DNA of 64,000 bases from Amycolatopsis coloradensis (GTDB lineage Bacteria; Actinomycetota; Actinomycetes; Mycobacteriales; Pseudonocardiaceae). Below the pieces are notes generated by a model, which saw nothing but the letters and a program-made list of their open reading frames with translations, was not told the DNA's origin and ran no database searches. Every line of letters starts with the position of its first letter. The stretch's first letter is position 1. The position numbers and the translations under genes are program-made. This document shows, piece after piece, positions 59,823 to 64,000 of the stretch. The stretch spans positions 2,536,985 through 2,600,984 of the forward strand of contig NZ_CP150484.1 in the NCBI RefSeq assembly GCF_037997115.1. The letters are read 5' to 3'.

Positions 59823-60508
59823 CGGGGGAGGGCCTCGTGTCCGATGGCCCGAGCGCGCTGACTGCCGGCGAGGTCATCGTCCGCCGGTACTTCCGCGGGC
59901 CCCACCTGAGCATGGCCCAGGCCGCCAGGGTGGTGCGGCGGTCGGCGCACGGGCTCCTTCTGTGGGTCCCGATCGGGTCGGGCTTCGCGTCCCTTCGCTG
60001 CCCCGATGGGTCCCCCATGCGGGAGGAGCCGATCGATCGTGTCGCGGAGGCGCCGCTCGTCACGACCTCATGGCGCGACCGCGACGTGCTCATGCTCGTG
60101 CCGCCGGGGCGGGCGCACTCGGTGTGGTGGTTCTTCGACCGCGGTCGCTTCGAGGGCTGGTACGTCAACCTTGAGCGGCCGGCGGTGGGCTGGGCCGCCG
60201 GGACCACGGCCGGCCTCGACACGGTCGACCACACCCTCGACCTGCTTGTCGCTCCCGACGGCACCAGCCGGTGGAAGGACGAGGACGAGTTCCACTGGGC
60301 GACCGGCCGTCCGGGCTACTGGTCGGCCGACGAGGCGCGTGCGGTGCGCGCGGAGGGTCGCCGCCTGCGGCGCGCCGCCGCCGCGGGCCGGTTTCCCTTC
60401 GACGGGACTTGGTGCGATGTCCGGGTGGACTCGCTCGCTCCACCCATGCTGGACGGGGAGCTTTGGCGCTTGCGGCCCGCGGCGTGGACCCTCGCCGCCG
60501 CCGCGTGA
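59819..60508 (+). CDS. DUF402-family protein (FomD-like phosphohydrolase)
   Basis: 229 aa. DUF402 core: VIVRRYFRGPHLSMAQAARVV, LMLVPPGRAHSVWWFFDRG, WYVNLERPAVGW, DTVDHTLDLLVAPDGTSRWKDEDEF (metal-binding Asp/Glu and Lys). Characterised members hydrolyse nucleotides, and FomD cleaves a CMP-phosphonate in fosfomycin biosynthesis. A nucleotide or NDP-sugar substrate is plausible here. The start ATG overlaps the preceding small ORF. Confidence 0.8.
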   Translation: MTGEGLVSDGPSALTAGEVIVRRYFRGPHLSMAQAARVVRRSAHGLLLWVPIGSGFASLRCPDGSPMREEPIDRVAEAPLVTTSWRDRDVLMLVPPGRAHSVWWFFDRGRFEGWYVNLERPAVGWAAGTTAGLDTVDHTLDLLVAPDGTSRWKDEDEFHWATGRPGYWSADEARAVRAEGRRLRRAAAAGRFPFDGTWCDVRVDSLAPPMLDGELWRLRPAAWTLAAAA

Positions 60509-60542
60509 GGAAGGCCGGTGCCCGTGCGCGTTCGTACGGTCG

Positions 60543-60587
60543 TGAAGGGCCCCTTCACTACCCTGAAGGTAGTGAAGGGGCCCTTCA
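60543..60587. terminator. 20-bp perfect hairpin after DUF402
   Basis: Arms 60543-60562 and 60568-60587 (TGAAGGGGCC/GGCCCCTTCA type) with a CTGAA loop, 34 bp after the stop. The remaining 270 bp before the glycosyltransferase hold no gene; an isolated AAAAGGAGAGG at about 60697 has no start codon nearby. Confidence 0.7.
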
Positions 60588-60861
60588 TTCACGACGTCGC
60601 CGTGATGACGACCGGAATTAATCATACCTGGGGACGTGTATTCCACACTTCCAGCGTCGGGTCGCGGCTCGGTACCGTCGTCCCCAGTATCCGGAAAAGG
60701 AGAGGCGAACACCTTCGAGAGCTACTGGCGAGCACGCGCGACCGGTCGACGCCTTTATTCGTGCTCTGCTCACCGCAATTCTGAGGTGGTCCGCCCGGGT
60801 GTCTCAGGCACTCCGTGGCGTCCGACGCGATCCAGACCGAGGTAACGTTAAGGAGTTCCAC

Positions 60862-62214
60862 ATGCGCGTAGCTTTCGTTATTTGGCCGGCGTCGGCACAT
60901 CTGTATCCTTTGGTCCCGCTCGCGTGGGCGCTCAAAGCGGCGGGGCACGAGGTCTGTGTCGTTTCCCATCCGGCGATCGCGGCGGAGACCGCGTCGATGG
61001 GCCTGACCCCGGTGTCGGTATGCGACGCCGACAGCATGCCCGCGCTCATGGGGCCCGCGAGGCCCTATGTCACCGAGCGGGCCGATCTCGCGCGGATCAC
61101 CGCCGCGTTGGACTTCGACTCCGACGACCCGGATCGTGAGCACTGGGACGTGTTGACCCAGTACTACGTGCCGTCGATGTGGGACTTCCTCCCTTACAAG
61201 GGCGACGCGAGCACTCCGCTGCCCGCCATGGACGGCTTGGTGAACTTCGCCCGCACATGGCAGCCCGACCTGGTGCTGTGGGATCCGACTGTCCCTGGCG
61301 GCGCGGTGGCGGCGCGTGTGTGCGGTGCGGCGCATGCCCGGTGGTGGACGGCGCCGGATGTCTTCAGCCGCAGCATGGACAGGATCGCCGAGGCCAACAG
61401 CAGACCGGGCGCCCCGCCGGTGGACAATCCGGTGGCCGAGACCGTGCGGCCGCTGGCTGATCGCTACGGCGTCGAGGTCGACACGGAGCTGTTGTTCGGG
61501 CAGTGGACGATGAATGTGCAGCCGCGAGCGGTGGGACCGGCCGTGTCCGCGCGGACGTTGTCGATGCGCTGGATTCCGCACGCGAGGCAGGAGGTCATGC
61601 CCGAGTGGATGTACCCGGTGCCGGACCGCCCACGGGTGGCCCTGTCGCTGGGTCTGTCCGAGCGGTCGTTCATGGCGGACGGATGGGCTCATATCCCGGC
61701 GCTGCTGGAAGCCGTGTCCGTGCTGGACGTCGAGGTCGTGGCAACGCTCAACGACAAGCAGTTGTCGCAGGTCGACAAGATCCCGGACAACGTGCGGGTG
61801 GTGGATTTCGTCCCGCTCAACCAGTTGATGCCAACCTGCGACCTGCTCATCCACCACGGCGGTATGGGCACGGTCATGCCCGCGATCGCCAACGGTGTGC
61901 GGCAGATCGTGGTCGACTTCGTCGGCCACGAAATCGTGGCGACCCCGTCCTCCGGCGAGGAGAAGCTGGGCCGATCGAGGTACAGCCTGGGGCCGGCACT
62001 GGCCCGGTACGTCACCGATTCGGGGGCCGGCCTCGTCATGAACGTCAGTAAGCCCGATGCCCTGGAGATGCGGGAACAGATCATGCGGGTGCTGACCGAG
62101 CCGTCGTTCCAGGAGGGAACGGATCGGTTGCGCAGAGATCTGCTGTCCACGCCGGGCCCCAGCGAGTTCGTCCCGATCCTGGAGCGGCTGACCGACGAGC
62201 ACCGGCGCCGGTAG
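60862..62214 (+). CDS. Glycosyltransferase, EryCIII/DesVII-like GT1
   Basis: 450 aa, GT-B. N-terminus MRVAFVIWPASAHLYPLVPLAWALKAAGHEV, middle RWIPHARQEVMPEWMYPVPDRPRVALSLGLSER, donor site LMPTCDLLIHHGGMGTVMPAIANGVRQIVVDF. It resembles aminosugar/deoxysugar transferases of polyketides that often need a DesVIII-type P450-like partner; none is in the window. The catalytic His of the HGH-type motif is at SAHLYP. AAGGAG 7 nt upstream. Together with 37730-38914 it implies at least two sugars. Confidence 0.85.
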   Translation: MRVAFVIWPASAHLYPLVPLAWALKAAGHEVCVVSHPAIAAETASMGLTPVSVCDADSMPALMGPARPYVTERADLARITAALDFDSDDPDREHWDVLTQYYVPSMWDFLPYKGDASTPLPAMDGLVNFARTWQPDLVLWDPTVPGGAVAARVCGAAHARWWTAPDVFSRSMDRIAEANSRPGAPPVDNPVAETVRPLADRYGVEVDTELLFGQWTMNVQPRAVGPAVSARTLSMRWIPHARQEVMPEWMYPVPDRPRVALSLGLSERSFMADGWAHIPALLEAVSVLDVEVVATLNDKQLSQVDKIPDNVRVVDFVPLNQLMPTCDLLIHHGGMGTVMPAIANGVRQIVVDFVGHEIVATPSSGEEKLGRSRYSLGPALARYVTDSGAGLVMNVSKPDALEMREQIMRVLTEPSFQEGTDRLRRDLLSTPGPSEFVPILERLTDEHRRR

Positions 62215-62304
62215 GCGCGCTGACGGACGGGCGGCAGTAAGCCCACCGGCCGGTCGGGCGCGACGTCGCCACCGGCTTCGCGATCATCTGGATGGAGATT
62301 GATC

Positions 62305-63915
62305 ATGACCACAGAGCTCACGGGCGGCTCCCGCCTCGGTCCGAGGCAGGCGGGAGCCCGCGAATGGATCGGCCTCGCGATACTGAGCCTGCCGACGATG
62401 GTGGTGTTCCTCGACCTCACGGTGATGTTCCTGGCGCTGCCGCACATCACCGTGGACCTCGGTGCCAGTGCCTTGCAGAGCCTGTGGACCGTCGACATCT
62501 ACAGCTTCCTGATCGGCGGATCACTGGTCGCGATGGGGCGGCTGGGTGATCGGGTCGGCCGGCGCAAGCTGCTGCTGATCGGCGCCGGCGCGTTCGGCCT
62601 GTTGTCGATCGCCGCGGCGTTCTCGACGAGCCCGGCGATGCTCATCGCGATGCGGGCGGGGCTGGGGGTGGCCGGAGCCACGTTCATGCCCTGCACCCTG
62701 GCGCTGATCAGGACGATGTTCCCCGACCCCAAGCAGATGGCCAGGGCCATGGCGATCTGGTCGACGGTGGGTATGGCAGGACTCTGCCTGGGTCCGTCGG
62801 TCGGCGGACTGCTGCTGAACTCGTTCTGGTGGGGCTCGGTCTTCCTGATCGCGGTCCCGCTCATGGCGCTGCTGGTGCTGACCGGCAAGGTGTTGCTGCC
62901 GGAGTCCCGCGACGAGAACGCCGCCCGCCTGGACTTCGCCAGCGTGGCGCTGTCGCTGGCCGCCATCCTCGCGGTCATCTACGGGCTCAAGGAACTGGCC
63001 AGGAACGGGTGGGACCCGGTCCCGGCGGTGGCATGCGTCGTCGGTGTCCTGCTCGGCGTGCTGTTCGTCCGCCGTCAGGCTCGCCTTGCCGATCCCCTGC
63101 TCGACATGAGCCTGTTCCGGATCCCCGCGGTCGCGGGGGCGCTGACCCTGTTCATGGTCACCGGTATCGCCCTGGCCGGTAGTGGCCTGCTCGTGTCCCA
63201 GTATCTGCAGCTGGTCCAGGGACTCAGCCCGTTCGCCGCGGCGCTGTGGCTCATCGTCCCGTCGGTGGTGGCGATCGCCGGGGTCCAGTTGTCCGTCCCA
63301 CTGGCCACGCGGCTGCCCCCGAGCCTGGTGCTCATGGGCGGGCTGCTGCTCAGCGCCGTTGGCATGGTCGTCATTTCGCGGGCCCCCTCGGCGGGCGGTC
63401 TGGCCGTCCTCGTCGTGGGGTTGTGCATCATCTACGCCGGGGTCAGCGCGGTCCCCGCGATCAGCAACCAGCTCACCATGATGGCGACGCCGCCGGAACG
63501 CAGCGGCTCGGCCGGGTCCCTCTCGACCACCAGCGGCGAGCTCGGCAACGCACTCGGCATCGCCGCCATCGGCAGCCTGTCCACTGTGCTCTACACCAGT
63601 TGGGTCGCCGTACCTCCAGGCGTCCCCGCCGGTGCCTCGGCGGCCGCCAAGGAGGACCTCGCGGGCGCGGTCGCCACCTCCGGGACGCTGCCTGCCCCGC
63701 TGGGCGATCAGCTGGCGACGGCGGCTCGCGAGACGTTCACCAGCGGGCTCAGCACCATCGCGATCGGATGCGCGGTCACGCTGGCGGCACTCACCGTCGT
63801 GGTGTACGCCACGATGCGCCACGTCAAGCCCATCGGCTCCGAGGCGCCAGAACCGGAACCGGAGGACGGTCCCGCCGTGCCCCGTGAAGCGGAGGTCGCC
63901 GCGGACCGAGCGTGA
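62305..63915 (+). CDS. DHA2-family (14-TM) multidrug exporter
   Basis: 536 aa from ATG 62305 (TGGAG upstream). Fourteen TM helices: WIGLAILSLPTMVVFLDLTVMFLALPHITVDLGAS, motif A GRLGDRVGRRKLLLIGA, motif C-like GPSVGGLLLNSF. EmrB/QacA relatives in clusters export the finished antibiotic and give self-resistance. It follows the glycosyltransferase by 90 bp, consistent with export of a glycosylated product. Confidence 0.88.
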   Translation: MTTELTGGSRLGPRQAGAREWIGLAILSLPTMVVFLDLTVMFLALPHITVDLGASALQSLWTVDIYSFLIGGSLVAMGRLGDRVGRRKLLLIGAGAFGLLSIAAAFSTSPAMLIAMRAGLGVAGATFMPCTLALIRTMFPDPKQMARAMAIWSTVGMAGLCLGPSVGGLLLNSFWWGSVFLIAVPLMALLVLTGKVLLPESRDENAARLDFASVALSLAAILAVIYGLKELARNGWDPVPAVACVVGVLLGVLFVRRQARLADPLLDMSLFRIPAVAGALTLFMVTGIALAGSGLLVSQYLQLVQGLSPFAAALWLIVPSVVAIAGVQLSVPLATRLPPSLVLMGGLLLSAVGMVVISRAPSAGGLAVLVVGLCIIYAGVSAVPAISNQLTMMATPPERSGSAGSLSTTSGELGNALGIAAIGSLSTVLYTSWVAVPPGVPAGASAAAKEDLAGAVATSGTLPAPLGDQLATAARETFTSGLSTIAIGCAVTLAALTVVVYATMRHVKPIGSEAPEPEPEDGPAVPREAEVAADRA

Positions 63916-64000
63916 CCGGCCGCGCCGCGCCTGCCCGATGAGGATTCGACATCGAGACGCCCAGCCACCCCGGCGCGCGCCGAGCCGTCGCTCGACGACG
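63916..64000. other. Right edge, no gene assigned
   Basis: 85 bp after the exporter. An ATG at 63939 opens a frame (MRIRHRDAQPPRR) to the edge, but it is Arg/Pro-rich and without a ribosome-binding site; I would not call it. Confidence 0.3.

Noticed and set aside
1..64000. tRNA, rRNA and CRISPR arrays
   Set aside because: Looked for cloverleaf ends, rRNA motifs and regularly spaced repeats; none seen.

Overview
The window is GC-rich actinomycete chromosome. Gene order mprA-mprB / htrA(pepD) / moaB / mscL / SAF protein / ruc-like zinc ribbon is the mycobacterial order with extra genes interspersed. This, together with TTG/GTG starts, ATGA/GTGA gene overlaps and intergenic CGTGAGTGGC hairpins, suggests Pseudonocardiaceae, most likely Amycolatopsis (inference; no 16S or other marker is present).

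1-26.5 kb is mostly core genome. It holds a LuxR-type regulator with a TRIC-like channel, an MprAB system with a candidate MprA box in front of both mprA and the HtrA/PepD protease, lspA, a DeoR regulator, a reverse-strand block (sulfite-oxidase-fold oxidoreductase, methyltransferase, two glycosyltransferases), a second OmpR two-component system, a serine hydrolase, an MBL hydrolase, an epimerase, MoaB, MscL and a zinc-ribbon gene preceded by a CIRCE element. It ends with a PLP decarboxylase-VOC pair, a cupin regulator divergent from an MFS exporter, and an RHH-VOC-MFS operon.

From about 26.5 kb the content becomes biosynthetic. A DAHP-synthase remnant marks the left border. 26.95-31.75 kb is a tightly coupled operon: CapD-like SDR, MFS exporter, HAD phosphatase and a GT20 trehalose-phosphate-synthase homologue. 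It ends in a scar: the last codons of the GT20 gene and a dead VOC fragment are a second copy of a junction at 22.5 kb, followed by a second copy of a repeat at 12.1 kb. 32-44 kb holds a signal-less sugar-binding protein, two membrane acyltransferases, a type II thioesterase, a macrolide-type glycosyltransferase, an E1-type [2Fe-2S]/PLP 3-dehydrase, a class III aminotransferase and a GMC oxidoreductase. A 443-bp MITE-like element separates this from 45.4-53.6 kb, a co-directional carrier-protein cassette: small ORF, BtrH-like acyltransferase fused to an ACP, AMP ligase, BtrK-like PLP decarboxylase, ACP, two acyl-CoA-dehydrogenase-fold proteins and a second AMP ligase. 53.9-63.9 kb carries a PrpE-type acyl-CoA synthetase, a tannase-family protein without its nucleophile, three SnoaL-like proteins, a chain of tiny coupled ORFs leading into a DUF402 protein, a second glycosyltransferase and a DHA2 exporter.

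Reading (inference): this is part of a glycosylated natural-product cluster. The cassette would activate an amino acid on a carrier protein, decarboxylate and possibly desaturate it, and pass it through the BtrH-like domain to an amine, as in butirosin side-chain assembly but with different parts. PrpE, the type II thioesterase and macrolide-type glycosyltransferases suggest a polyketide core beyond the right edge. No PKS/NRPS, cyclitol synthase or cluster-specific regulator lies inside the window, so the product cannot be named.
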